DNA from: a virus
Strand: one strand, 5' to 3'
DNA length: 30,342 nucleotides
Virus record (IMG/VR): IMGVR_UViG_3300022907_000067
Coordinates: 1-30,342 of that record
A model generated the notes under the pieces. That model saw only the letters and a program-made list of their open reading frames with translations, did no database searches and was not told the DNA's origin. Below are positions 7,649-15,664 of this stretch, in pieces. Each line of letters starts with the position of its first letter. Within the stretch, counting starts at the first letter, position 1. The position numbers and the translations under genes were made by a program.

Positions 7649-8037
7649 TAGCCTTCATCTCCATATGCGTTAAGTGTCTGTTTTGCAGCTATGAGGGCAC
7701 CAACGTCATTCATGGAAGGAATTAGTCCTTGCTTCATTCTGTCCATCTGTTCGCTATGCTCTTCATCTGTAATTCTTGCTGATCCAGGGAAGAATATTGC
7801 CTCTCCCTCTGGCTCTCCATAATGCCTTGCAGCATCTTTAAGTTTCTGAATTTGGTTCTGGTCACCCTTGTTGGCAGGAACATTTAGAACATTTCCGTTA
7901 CCATCGGTAAACCATTTTCCGTTTGATTTCTTCCAAACGTATACGCCCCAGGCGTAACCAGACTGTGGCATTAGTGTTAGCTTAGCTTTTCCTAGTGCTT
8001 CTGCGAATAAATCTTGCTTTTCTTTCTTATTACCCAT
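7648..8037 (-). CDS. Small conserved-looking protein upstream of portal, unknown function
   Basis: 129 residues from ATG 8037. A TTG at 8043 is in frame but would place the start inside the spacer of the -10 box. Residues about 25-50 are aromatic and beta-like (SGYAWGVYVWKKSNGKWFTD), followed by a Gly/Asn loop and a helical C-terminal half (SEQMDRMKQGLIPSMNDVGA). TATAAT ends 7 nt before the ATG and there is no ribosome site, so the transcript is probably leaderless. It is coupled to the portal by a one-base overlap. I do not recognise the family; a packaging or portal accessory role is a guess from position. Confidence 0.6.
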   Translation of the reverse strand: MGNKKEKQDLFAEALGKAKLTLMPQSGYAWGVYVWKKSNGKWFTDGNGNVLNVPANKGDQNQIQKLKDAARHYGEPEGEAIFFPGSARITDEEHSEQMDRMKQGLIPSMNDVGALIAAKQTLNAYGDEG

Positions 8038-8044
8038 GAACAAT

Positions 8045-8053
8045 ATTATACCA
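8045..8053 (-). promoter_or_regulatory. Extended -10 promoter TGGTATAAT, leaderless spacing
   Basis: Minus-strand TGGTATAAT with 7 nt to the ATG at 8037, which would place the transcription start at or next to the start codon. It drives the portal unit and sits just after the stop of the large fibre gene. Confidence 0.6.
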
Positions 8054-8055
8054 CA

Positions 8056-11000
8056 TTAAACTGGAGAAACAACACTTGAGTTCCAAACTGCACCAATATA
8101 TGCTCGATACTTGTAATTATTAAACAATAAGCTGCTAGTATCAGAGACAATAAACTTGTTTGTTCCAATATAAGTCTTATATATGCCAGCTATGTCAATA
8201 AGATACTGAATAGTGGTTGGGATGTAAAGCACATTGGCCCATGTTATGACTGGGACGTGAGATAGGAAGTTCCCCCATGTAGCTGGGTTGATACCTTCGT
8301 CATCAAGAATGCTTTCTAGCTCTGCCCACGTTCTAAACTTTGTTGTAACACCAGTCTTATCTGGAGCAATCTTATAACTTGAAACTAAATCTACCCCAAT
8401 ATTACCAGAAATATCTACAAATCCAGAAAAACTATCCATATTTAGAGGTTCTGCCATCTGAACACCTATCATATTCCATTCATTACCAAGTAAGTATCCA
8501 TTACGAACTAGATTCCCATTAACAAAGAGTGATACACCTGGTGCCTCTACTCCAGCCTCATTTTCAAAATAGAGCCTTCCTCTGGTCTGAGAGGATTCTT
8601 CGGCAACAACATATCCGATTATGGATTGGTCTCTTGAGGATATGGTCATTACCTTTTCTGGTGTTGTTGGGAATGACTGTTCGTGATACCTCATTAGCAT
8701 CTGCACTCCACCAACTCTATATGTGGCAGATCTCTGTGGATTAATTGGGAAACGAATTGCTCTATCTGCTGAGGTATCCCCTACTAGCTGAATTCCTGTA
8801 TCATCACAGATATATAGATATGGGCTGCTGTTTTTATAGATTTGAACTGGGTTTGGTGCTGAGTAGTCATAGTAAATACCCTTCTTTATGTAAGGGTAAA
8901 TATCCTGACCTAGCTTAGTGTTAATTGGAGTCAGCGATGCTTCCTCTTGCACCTGAGAGGCTATTTGCAAAGAACTTATCCTAATGTTTCCGCTCTGCAC
9001 TCCTGCAATATTCATATCAATATGTATAACTACTGCAATGTCATCAAAGCTTACATTCTTAGGTGGAAAGACAATAGAGCCATCCACAATCTCATACTTA
9101 GAAGTAGTCCATTCATCTCCTGGCTCTACAGACCTGCTTAGTGGTGCAGGATAGGAGTTGGCTATGTTTTCAGAAAGGACGTTGGCACCATCGGCAAGAT
9201 ACTGGAATGAAACGTATGTCTTTACAGATGCATTGCTTGTGTTGTAGCTATCTCCATCCTGAGCATAGACAGTTGGGCTGTCTAGATTTATCTGTAAGTA
9301 ATCTAGTGCATACTCTGTATTGCCCTCAATATCTGAAACATTTTTGGCAAAGTATTTTAGTGGCAGGTAGTCTTGCCAAGCAGAGTCTACTGCAACATCT
9401 AGAATAAATGCTCCTAAGTATAGTTTAGGGAATAGGGTATATGTAGCTGTGTGGCCATATAGAGTGCTACTAATTAAGAATGAGTCTGGAAATCCACCAT
9501 CTAAAAAGTCTGTGCTTGTAGTGTCGTAGTCTCCACCATAGATTCCCGATGGATCTGCTGCAAGGTAGTCCTCAAAAAGATTTTGAATATTTACAGATGT
9601 TCCGTCATCAGTAAAGAACTCGCTAACCTTTCTAAGGTTTCTTGCTGTAGAGAGCCCAACCTTATATATCCTACCAGTAAAAGTATTATTGTATCCTGGC
9701 TTGCCTCCAACATACATCCTTAGTCTACTCTTGGCACCGAAGAAGGAAGATATGTTTGAGCCGTATGTTTCTGCAAACCTATCTATGTCAATTCCAGCTG
9801 CAGCACTAATACCCACAATGTGCTGGTCTTCCTTAGTCACAGTGGTTATTTCTGAGTTGTATGATAGCTGGTAGATAAGCTGTGAGTCGCTAACAGAAAC
9901 TTCGAAGTAGTTTCCAGTCACTTTGTCCTCAATTAAGAATAGTGTTTGCTGGCTAGTTGAGTCTGACCTAAAAACAATGTAGGCAGCCTTAAGATCTTTT
10001 TGCAGCAGGTCAATGCTGTTAAATAGAAGGTAGCCTCCAGGGTCTGTCTCATCGTCAAGCCCAAAGCTAAAGTATGGCCTGTTCTCTGTATTTGCAACTC
10101 TGCAAGCCTCTAGCCAGCCTGACTCATTTGAGTTTTTAAGAAATACAGATGGAAGCTCGTAATCTGGTGCACTAATACTGTCAGAAGTAGTGGATATATT
10201 CTCTGATATTCCCTGATTCCATAATCCAAGATCTGGGTATAAGTAGTTGTTTGCATACTCGGAATTACGATAGTCAATGATAGCTGCTGAACCCGATATG
10301 GAGCTGTTGCTATTTTCTGGATACTCTACACCTTGACCGTAGATAAATCTACGCTTTGCCACAACAGATGGCACAGAATAAGAGTATAGGGCTGGAGACT
10401 CTATATCGAAGTAAAGGAAGTCATCACTGCCATAGAATCCTACCCAGTCTTGATCAAAGCCATAGAAAAGAGAGGACAGTGTTTCGTTTGTTCTGGCTGG
10501 CAAATCTATAGTGGCAGTATCTACAATCATAGACACAACCTCTTCTCCATTAATTAGCATGCTAATAGAGTTTTCAATAAATCTAAGGTGGACCAACATT
10601 GGTCTGCCCCAGGTTCCAACAAAGTGGGACATCGTTTGATTGCCTAGCTTAAATGTCAGGAATTGGCCGTCTACGTATAGCCCGTCTGTAGAAGCTACTG
10701 GACCCATAATCCTAGTAGCAGTATAGGAGCTTGTTGATACCCTCATCCAAAATTCTAGTGTGAGATCTTTATATCTTCCAGACTCATTCATTAGGCCTAG
10801 ACCTGGCAATATTAGTGATGGTCCGTTAGGGTTTTCAATAATCTTTGTTGCATTGGATGAGCCATACACAATAGGAAACCCAGCATTGTATGCATACATT
10901 TTATTTTCTGATGCTAAGTAGTATCCTGGGTTTTCTCCAAGACCATATGCTGCTGCCCTAACTGCTGGGGCATTTGTGATGCCAATACTTGCTCCATGCA

Positions 11001-11598
11001 AAGAGTAAAGGCTGTTAGAAGCAACACCAGAGCTTGCTGTAGCATAGTTCTCTGACCACTGTGCCATAGAAATTGCATTTATATAGCAGCTATAGTTACC
11101 GTCAGAGCTGGCGTTTACCTTGATAACTATTCGTAAGTTTGATGAGGTATCAGGAATATCAAATGTTTTTGATACAAATGCCCAAACACCAGTACCAGCA
11201 ATCTCAAAATTTTCTAGAACCTGTGTTGTTGTTCCATCAGTATACTCGTATCCTACGTCAACAGAGTCTATGGCTGAATTCTGAGAATATAGGTAAAAGG
11301 ATATATTAAAACTTCCTCTATCTGAATCTAAATCTTGTGTTGATATTACGTCTGGGCTAATAGCTATAACTTGGCTTGTGCCAGAGAAGTCAATCTCTGT
11401 TGTTGGACTTACCACTGGTGCACTTAATCCAGAAAGCTGAGCTGTTGTTGCCGTACCGCCAGAAACATTCCAGTTTACTAACTTTTTGTTTTGTTGTGAT
11501 ATCAGAGAGAGGAATTCTGAAGAATCATCCAGTGACCAAAGAGCTAGCGGGTGTTCTGAAAATACCTTCTCCGCATAAAGGTTGGCTGGCTGTGTCAT
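8056..11598 (-). CDS. Large LamG/concanavalin-like fibre or minor tail protein
   Basis: 1180 residues, the longest gene here. It opens with 'HPLALWSLDDSSEF' (residues about 16-29), a frequent lead-in to LamG/jelly-roll modules in phage minor tail proteins. A first beta-sandwich covers roughly 30-190. A LamG-like unit follows at about 195-420 (LTLEFWMRVSTSSYTATRIM, WGRPMLVHLRFIENSISMLI), and a second at about 430-680 ending FTGRIYKVGLSTARNLRKVS. The remaining 500 residues are beta-rich without a known motif. Such domains bind carbohydrate or spread contact surface, so a receptor-binding role is likely. It has a ribosome site (TAGGAGAATT-ATG) and a weak upstream -10. Domain limits are approximate. 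Confidence 0.65.
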   Translation of the reverse strand: MTQPANLYAEKVFSEHPLALWSLDDSSEFLSLISQQNKKLVNWNVSGGTATTAQLSGLSAPVVSPTTEIDFSGTSQVIAISPDVISTQDLDSDRGSFNISFYLYSQNSAIDSVDVGYEYTDGTTTQVLENFEIAGTGVWAFVSKTFDIPDTSSNLRIVIKVNASSDGNYSCYINAISMAQWSENYATASSGVASNSLYSLHGASIGITNAPAVRAAAYGLGENPGYYLASENKMYAYNAGFPIVYGSSNATKIIENPNGPSLILPGLGLMNESGRYKDLTLEFWMRVSTSSYTATRIMGPVASTDGLYVDGQFLTFKLGNQTMSHFVGTWGRPMLVHLRFIENSISMLINGEEVVSMIVDTATIDLPARTNETLSSLFYGFDQDWVGFYGSDDFLYFDIESPALYSYSVPSVVAKRRFIYGQGVEYPENSNSSISGSAAIIDYRNSEYANNYLYPDLGLWNQGISENISTTSDSISAPDYELPSVFLKNSNESGWLEACRVANTENRPYFSFGLDDETDPGGYLLFNSIDLLQKDLKAAYIVFRSDSTSQQTLFLIEDKVTGNYFEVSVSDSQLIYQLSYNSEITTVTKEDQHIVGISAAAGIDIDRFAETYGSNISSFFGAKSRLRMYVGGKPGYNNTFTGRIYKVGLSTARNLRKVSEFFTDDGTSVNIQNLFEDYLAADPSGIYGGDYDTTSTDFLDGGFPDSFLISSTLYGHTATYTLFPKLYLGAFILDVAVDSAWQDYLPLKYFAKNVSDIEGNTEYALDYLQINLDSPTVYAQDGDSYNTSNASVKTYVSFQYLADGANVLSENIANSYPAPLSRSVEPGDEWTTSKYEIVDGSIVFPPKNVSFDDIAVVIHIDMNIAGVQSGNIRISSLQIASQVQEEASLTPINTKLGQDIYPYIKKGIYYDYSAPNPVQIYKNSSPYLYICDDTGIQLVGDTSADRAIRFPINPQRSATYRVGGVQMLMRYHEQSFPTTPEKVMTISSRDQSIIGYVVAEESSQTRGRLYFENEAGVEAPGVSLFVNGNLVRNGYLLGNEWNMIGVQMAEPLNMDSFSGFVDISGNIGVDLVSSYKIAPDKTGVTTKFRTWAELESILDDEGINPATWGNFLSHVPVITWANVLYIPTTIQYLIDIAGIYKTYIGTNKFIVSDTSSLLFNNYKYRAYIGAVWNSSVVSPV

Positions 11599-11623
11599 AA
11601 TTCTCCTACTTTATTTTATCATA

Positions 11624-12844
11624 CTACTGCAGTGATTTTTGCCACTGTGTACCATCATAATAGTATACAGTTGCCTTTGACCAACCAGCATTATATGTAT
11701 CTAGCTCTCGTTCTATCCAGCTAGATCCGTCATACACAAATACTTTTCCGCCAATGTCATCAATAGTGACTGAAAAAGGAGATGTATAGATATACTCATT
11801 ACTGCCATTATAAGCAGACAGTGTAAAGTTAAAGGTTCCAGGTGCAACTGGTATTCCAGAAATTACACCTGTCGAAGTATCTAGCGATATTCCATCTGGA
11901 AGTGCTCCAGAAGAAACTGCATATCCAGCAGCATTGCTTGCAGATATAGAGTCAGAATACGGAGTATCAATAGCAAATGCTGTTGATATCGTATCGTCAG
12001 TCCAAGTTGCCAGTGGATATTTGACGGTGACGGTAAAGTTAGATGTTCCTATTCCTTCCCCGTCAGCATTAAATGCTTGGAAAGCAAAAGTATATGTGCT
12101 TCCTGGACTTGTAGGTGTTCCTGAGAATGTTCCATTGCTAGTATTAAAGCTAAGTCCAGCAGGAATGCTACCAGAAGCAGTATAATAGCTAGTATAGTTT
12201 GCACTTACCCCATCCGAATAATAAACCCCTTGCCTCATACTAGTTGATACAGTGTTGTCTGTCCATGATGGGTATCTGTTTGCTACGTTGATTGTTCTAG
12301 TAATAGTAGAACTGTTTCCTCCTGGACCTGAAGCATAAAAGCTAACACTGTAGCTTCCACTGCTAGATGGAGTACCTGAAATAGATCCACCACTTGCACT
12401 TATTCCTGGTGGAAGACCACTCCAGGTATAGGAGGTTGCATTACTAGCACTAATAGAGCTGCTATAGTATGATCCAACTCTGGCAGTAGAGGTAATGCTG
12501 TTATCTGTCCAAGTTGGAGCTGCAGCTGTTGTAGTAAATGATACGCTAGTTGCATAAATTGCACTTGCTGAGCCGTCAAAAAAGTTACCAGGAGTAGACG
12601 TAGATGTGTCCATCCATGCGTCCAAATCATAGGTAGTTCCTGGGCTTAGCCCTGTTCTTGACCAGTTTAGTGTTACAAGTTTGTTAATGGCTGCACCACT
12701 ACTGCTACCAATTCTTGTGTAAAGATCGAGAAAAAGATGTCCATATGCTGTTGCACCCATGGAAGGACTAGCATTATAAACGTTTAGGCGACCACTAGCT
12801 GATGTAGAGCCAATGCTGTCAACATATATAGCGATTTGTGCCAT
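11624..12844 (-). CDS. Fibre protein with FN3-like start and three He_PIG (Ig-like) repeats
   Basis: 406 residues. The first about 110 form an FN3-like beta domain (LSPGTTYDLDAWMDTSTS). Three repeats of about 80-85 residues follow, each starting with a Trp (PTWTDNSITS, PSWTDNTVST, ATWTDDTIST) and containing a proline/glycine turn and a G(T/I)P strand, the signature of He_PIG putative Ig domains. The tail (YDGSSWIERELDTY, YYYDGTQWQKSLQ) has the 'Y(D/N)G(S/T)xW' end motif also found in the protein at 22294-23778. It starts from an AGGAG site 9 nt after the upstream gene. A role in adhesion or spacer architecture is likely. Confidence 0.65.
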   Translation of the reverse strand: MAQIAIYVDSIGSTSASGRLNVYNASPSMGATAYGHLFLDLYTRIGSSSGAAINKLVTLNWSRTGLSPGTTYDLDAWMDTSTSTPGNFFDGSASAIYATSVSFTTTAAAPTWTDNSITSTARVGSYYSSSISASNATSYTWSGLPPGISASGGSISGTPSSSGSYSVSFYASGPGGNSSTITRTINVANRYPSWTDNTVSTSMRQGVYYSDGVSANYTSYYTASGSIPAGLSFNTSNGTFSGTPTSPGSTYTFAFQAFNADGEGIGTSNFTVTVKYPLATWTDDTISTAFAIDTPYSDSISASNAAGYAVSSGALPDGISLDTSTGVISGIPVAPGTFNFTLSAYNGSNEYIYTSPFSVTIDDIGGKVFVYDGSSWIERELDTYNAGWSKATVYYYDGTQWQKSLQ

Positions 12845-12852
12845 GCTAGCTC

Positions 12853-13926
12853 CTAAGCAGTCTTAATCCAAATATCTCCAGATACCATACCACTGCTAGG
12901 TGCATTAGCCTGAACAAAGAGAGAGCGATTGTTAATCTTCAGGGCGTTGTCTGCATTGCCCGTTAGATTTCCAATAATTGTTCCACCAGTAACCGATACA
13001 GCATCTATTGCGTCTGCAGTTAGTGTTCCAGTAAATGTTGGATCTACCAACTCTGCAATTACTGTCGTGTCTACAGATATTTGGGTTCCTGCTACAACTA
13101 TTCCTGTCCCCGCTGTCAGAGATACTCCTCCAGCAAACTGTGTCATTGTGATATCGCTTGTTCCAACAGTAAATGTTGCTGGATCATCTACAAGTGCTAC
13201 ATAACCTGCACCAGCATTAAGTGTTCCATACTTTACGAAGATATACATTCCTGGAATTTCGCTTGGCTCGTCGCAAAGACTGCACCTACGCAAAACCCAA
13301 GGAGAGGTTGCATCTCCAAGGTCTTCAATTACGTATCTTCCATTTTCTGCAGCATTAGTCTGATCTTTAACAAGAATGCCATCTAGCAATTCCCAGTCTG
13401 TGGTCACGTCGTCAAGAGATGTCCATGCACCGTTAGAGTTAGCAGTAAGGGTTGCCCCTACACCAGATGCTCCATTATCATAGGTTGCATCTAGGTTAGA
13501 TGTTGTAGCTGCCTCTACAGCAGGCTTTGCAACAATACCAGCTGCAACATTGTCTACATACTCTCTTGTTGCCAAATTAGCAGTATTGGCGATGCCGTGT
13601 ACATTAGTTGTAGTATTATGTGCCGTAATGGCAGTGTTAATTGCAGAGACTGCATTTGCAAGCTGAGTTGTTGGTACCTGACCATTTGTGTCTAGGCTAG
13701 CCACTCCATCATTTTCTCCCACGCTAGATGATAGAAGATAGTCTTGGAAGCTTCCTGCTTCAAAAGGCTCTAGGTTGCTCCAGTCTGTTGAGCTATCGCC
13801 CATCTTAAATGCTGTTGTTCCATCGGTTCTAATCTCAACACCGATTTCACCAAATTCAAGAACTGGATTGGCTGAATCCCACTGAGCAGTGGTACCACGC
13901 CTAAGGGTAATTCTCTGAACGGCCAA
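12853..13926 (-). CDS. Tail fibre with Mtd_N-like N-terminus
   Basis: 357 residues. The start is TTG at 13926, preceded by AGGAG at suitable distance; no ATG lies near. Residues 1-52 (ITLRRGTTAQWDSANPVLEF, then GEIGVEIRTDGTTAFKMGDS) match the N-terminal domain of the major tropism determinant family, used by many fibres to attach to the virion. A 'TTNVHGIANTANLAT' repeat near 105-120 recurs in the 15665-17326 protein. The middle region (about 130-250) is beta-rich (YVALVDDPATFTVGTSDIT). The C-terminus NNRSLFVQANAPSSGMVSG with DIWIKTA is a common fibre end, similar to the end of 23788-24546. It probably forms a trimeric fibre. Confidence 0.7.
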   Translation of the reverse strand: MAVQRITLRRGTTAQWDSANPVLEFGEIGVEIRTDGTTAFKMGDSSTDWSNLEPFEAGSFQDYLLSSSVGENDGVASLDTNGQVPTTQLANAVSAINTAITAHNTTTNVHGIANTANLATREYVDNVAAGIVAKPAVEAATTSNLDATYDNGASGVGATLTANSNGAWTSLDDVTTDWELLDGILVKDQTNAAENGRYVIEDLGDATSPWVLRRCSLCDEPSEIPGMYIFVKYGTLNAGAGYVALVDDPATFTVGTSDITMTQFAGGVSLTAGTGIVVAGTQISVDTTVIAELVDPTFTGTLTADAIDAVSVTGGTIIGNLTGNADNALKINNRSLFVQANAPSSGMVSGDIWIKTA

Positions 13927-13953
13927 AATTTATTCTCCTAATAGATACAAACT

Positions 13954-13962
13954 ATTATACCA
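13954..13962 (-). promoter_or_regulatory. Extended -10 promoter TGGTATAAT
   Basis: Minus-strand AGTGGTATAAT, overlapping the region just after the stop of the small zinc-ribbon frame (13963). About 20-25 nt of leader with AGGAG precede the TTG at 13926. Confidence 0.6.
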
Positions 13963-14124
13963 CTAGTTGAATGACATTTTATGCTTTTTGTTATCGTGGA
14001 TAGGTCCACATTCATTACATGTATAAGACCTTATTCCCGTAACAGGACACTGCTTAATTTCAGTATTATGGCCTCTAATCTTACACCAAAGAGCTTTTAT
14101 AGATCTTATGAAAGGGGAAGCCAA
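13963..14124 (-). CDS. Small zinc-ribbon-like protein (53 aa) overlapping the oxygenase end
   Basis: A 53-codon frame starts at TTG 14124 and overlaps the 3' end of the oxygenase gene by 19 nt. It reads SIKALWCKIRGHNTEIKQC and then PVTGIRSYTCNECGPIH. Cys14, Cys26, Cys36 and Cys39 could bind one zinc, with His nearby. The peptide is compositionally protein-like (CxxC, Trp, basic N-terminus) and the region would otherwise be an empty 180 nt between operon genes. A GAGG lies 10 nt before the TTG, a weak site; an unconventional start nearer the first Ile is possible. Its stop abuts the next promoter. Function unknown; small phage zinc ribbons are often nucleic-acid or protein binders. Confidence 0.5.
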   Translation of the reverse strand: MASPFIRSIKALWCKIRGHNTEIKQCPVTGIRSYTCNECGPIHDNKKHKMSFN

Positions 14125-14762
14125 TGCTGCTCTGCCTCAAGTCCTGCATCCTTTAATGCCCAAAGTGGTGTTACGTCATACGCAATTGTGATTCTAGGAC
14201 CTTCCCAGTCCCAATCGGCCATTGCATGTGAGTGTCCCATTTCTGAAAGAATGGCTTTATTATTTACGTTATTGTTAATTTTGTGCTCACCAAAAGCATA
14301 GTAGTGTGTCTCTGATGGCTCAGCGGAAACAGAGTAGTATCCATGATAGAATGGTGCTCCTACTGGAGAGTGATCGTGCCAGTCAAGTCTTCCCTTTTTA
14401 GAATAGTTTACGTTAAACCATCCCTGTAGCATATACTGCTGTTCAGAAAAATCTACCTCGTAATAGTTGCAGGCTTCTTTAACCATACTAGAAATTGCAT
14501 CATATAGCTTTCTAACCCCATCAATGTGGAATTGAAAAACATTATACTGCCTCCACTTCATGGTTGAAATACTGCCAGTGTCTTTCCAGACTTCTGCGTC
14601 GCCTACTGGAGTTACTCCTGCAACCTTGGCTTGCTCAATAAGATCATACCTTACTAAAAGCTCTTTTTTTAGCTCATCTAGATCATTGTCAAGAAAATAT
14701 TCAAAAAACCTGTGTGGCTGGGTAGAGTGACTTTTACTTATTGTTGGATCATACTGTTGCAA
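14106..14762 (-). CDS. 2-oxoglutarate/Fe(II)-dependent oxygenase
   Basis: 218 residues. The start is TTG at 14762, with ACGGAG 6 nt upstream. The core is QGWFNVNYSKKGRLDWHDHS, in which His129 and His131 (or Asp130) are the likely first iron ligands. GAPFYHGYYSVSAEPSETHY follows, then the second His in EMGHSHAM (177/179), and the 2-oxoglutarate-binding Arg190 in GPRITIAYDV. This is the layout of the putative 2OG-Fe(II) oxygenase family common in T4-like and marine phages, whose members hydroxylate a protein or small molecule. It lies among fibre genes, two of which encode collagen-like GXY proteins, so a prolyl-hydroxylase-like role is an attractive guess. The substrate cannot be read from sequence. 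Confidence 0.75.
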   Translation of the reverse strand: MQQYDPTISKSHSTQPHRFFEYFLDNDLDELKKELLVRYDLIEQAKVAGVTPVGDAEVWKDTGSISTMKWRQYNVFQFHIDGVRKLYDAISSMVKEACNYYEVDFSEQQYMLQGWFNVNYSKKGRLDWHDHSPVGAPFYHGYYSVSAEPSETHYYAFGEHKINNNVNNKAILSEMGHSHAMADWDWEGPRITIAYDVTPLWALKDAGLEAEQHWLPLS

Positions 14763-14788
14763 ACTATACTCCGTTCTTTGCTATAAAT

Positions 14789-14797
14789 ATTATAGCA
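14789..14797 (-). promoter_or_regulatory. Extended -10 promoter TGCTATAAT before the oxygenase
   Basis: Minus-strand TGCTATAAT, about 26 nt before the TTG at 14762, with ACGGAG between. It lies just after the stop of the FTPF-repeat gene (14803). Confidence 0.55.
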
Positions 14798-14802
14798 CAA
14801 AG

Positions 14803-15642
14803 CTACTTGAGGAATGATGGCAAGAAGTTGAACGGTGTGAAGTTGAACGGTGTGAAGGCAAAGTTACCAAATGGAGTAAAGTTAAATGGTGTAAAAGCAA
14901 ATGTTGGAGTGAAGCTAAAGTTGCCAAATGGAACAAATCCAAAGTTAGAAAAAGGAACAAATCCAAACGGAGTGAATCCGAAGTTACCGAATGGAGTAAA
15001 GCTAAATGGTGTAAATCCAAATGTAGTAATTGAAGATGAAGCTGGTGAATCAGCACCATCTCCATTTCCATTAGTTGCATAGACGGTATATGTCTGTGAA
15101 GTTCCACCCTCCTGGTTTACAGTTACAGAAAGCTCTGTCGTATCTCCAGACTTGCCGTCAGAGGAGGTCCAGTGATAGTTTGTGATTGCTGATCCACCAT
15201 TAGCAGGTGCTGTCCAAGTAACGACATCTTGCTCTGCACCAGCAGCGTTGGTTGCTGCAGAAGGTGTTGGAGAGGAAACAGATGGAGCAGCCATAGTTGC
15301 TGGAACTGTTGTAATAGTTATTGCAGAGGATGCAGATGATGCTGGAGAATCTCCAGAGTCATTGCTTGCAACAACAGTAAATGTTGGAGTATCTCCTGAG
15401 TCAAAACCAGTAACAACAATTGGAGAAGATGATCCAGTTGCTGTCTCTCCAGTAGAAGCGGTCACCTCATATGATGTTGCAGCAGGAGAATTAGCTGGCA
15501 ATTCGAAAGATACTGAAGCAGCACCATCGTTATACGGCCTATCTGTACCGACGTTTGTTGCTGTTACATTAATTGGTGCAAATGGCTCCAAAAAGTCATT
15601 TGAGCTCTGTGAGTTTGCACCTAGATTTTTTCCAATTGCCAT
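14803..15642 (-). CDS. FN3-domain protein with C-terminal FTPF aromatic repeat
   Basis: 279 residues. Residues about 20-115 form an FN3-like domain (PINVTATNVGTDRPYNDGAA, FTVVASNDSGDSPASS) and about 118-205 a second one (PTPSAATNAAGAEQDVVTWT, TYTVYATNGNGDGADSPASS). Residues 208-279 are about 72 residues of almost only F, T, P, N, G and S in units such as GFTPF, SFTPF, GNFGFTPF, NFTPF, ending PSFLK. The aromatic tail may bundle, coat a hydrophobic surface or stick to the host envelope. AGGAG lies before the ATG, and it follows the 553-residue fibre gene by 22 nt. I know no proven function for FTPF tails. Confidence 0.65.
   Translation of the reverse strand: MAIGKNLGANSQSSNDFLEPFAPINVTATNVGTDRPYNDGAASVSFELPANSPAATSYEVTASTGETATGSSSPIVVTGFDSGDTPTFTVVASNDSGDSPASSASSAITITTVPATMAAPSVSSPTPSAATNAAGAEQDVVTWTAPANGGSAITNYHWTSSDGKSGDTTELSVTVNQEGGTSQTYTVYATNGNGDGADSPASSSITTFGFTPFSFTPFGNFGFTPFGFVPFSNFGFVPFGNFSFTPTFAFTPFNFTPFGNFAFTPFNFTPFNFLPSFLK
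14806..15021 (-). repeat. Degenerate tandem repeat coding FTPF units
   Basis: DNA repeats of 15-24 nt code xFTPF units of the protein above (residues 208-279). On the plus strand they read as variants of AAATGGAGTAAAGTTAAATG. Unit length varies by whole codons (5 or 8 residues), so the frame is kept. Confidence 0.8.
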
Positions 15643-15664
15643 GCTAATTTTCTCCTATCAATTT

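Noticed and set aside
14741-15082. Plus-strand frame rich in KLNGVK, PNGV repeats
   Set aside because: It is the antisense mirror of the FTPF-coding repeat, has no ribosome site or promoter of its own and repeats only because the minus-strand gene repeats.
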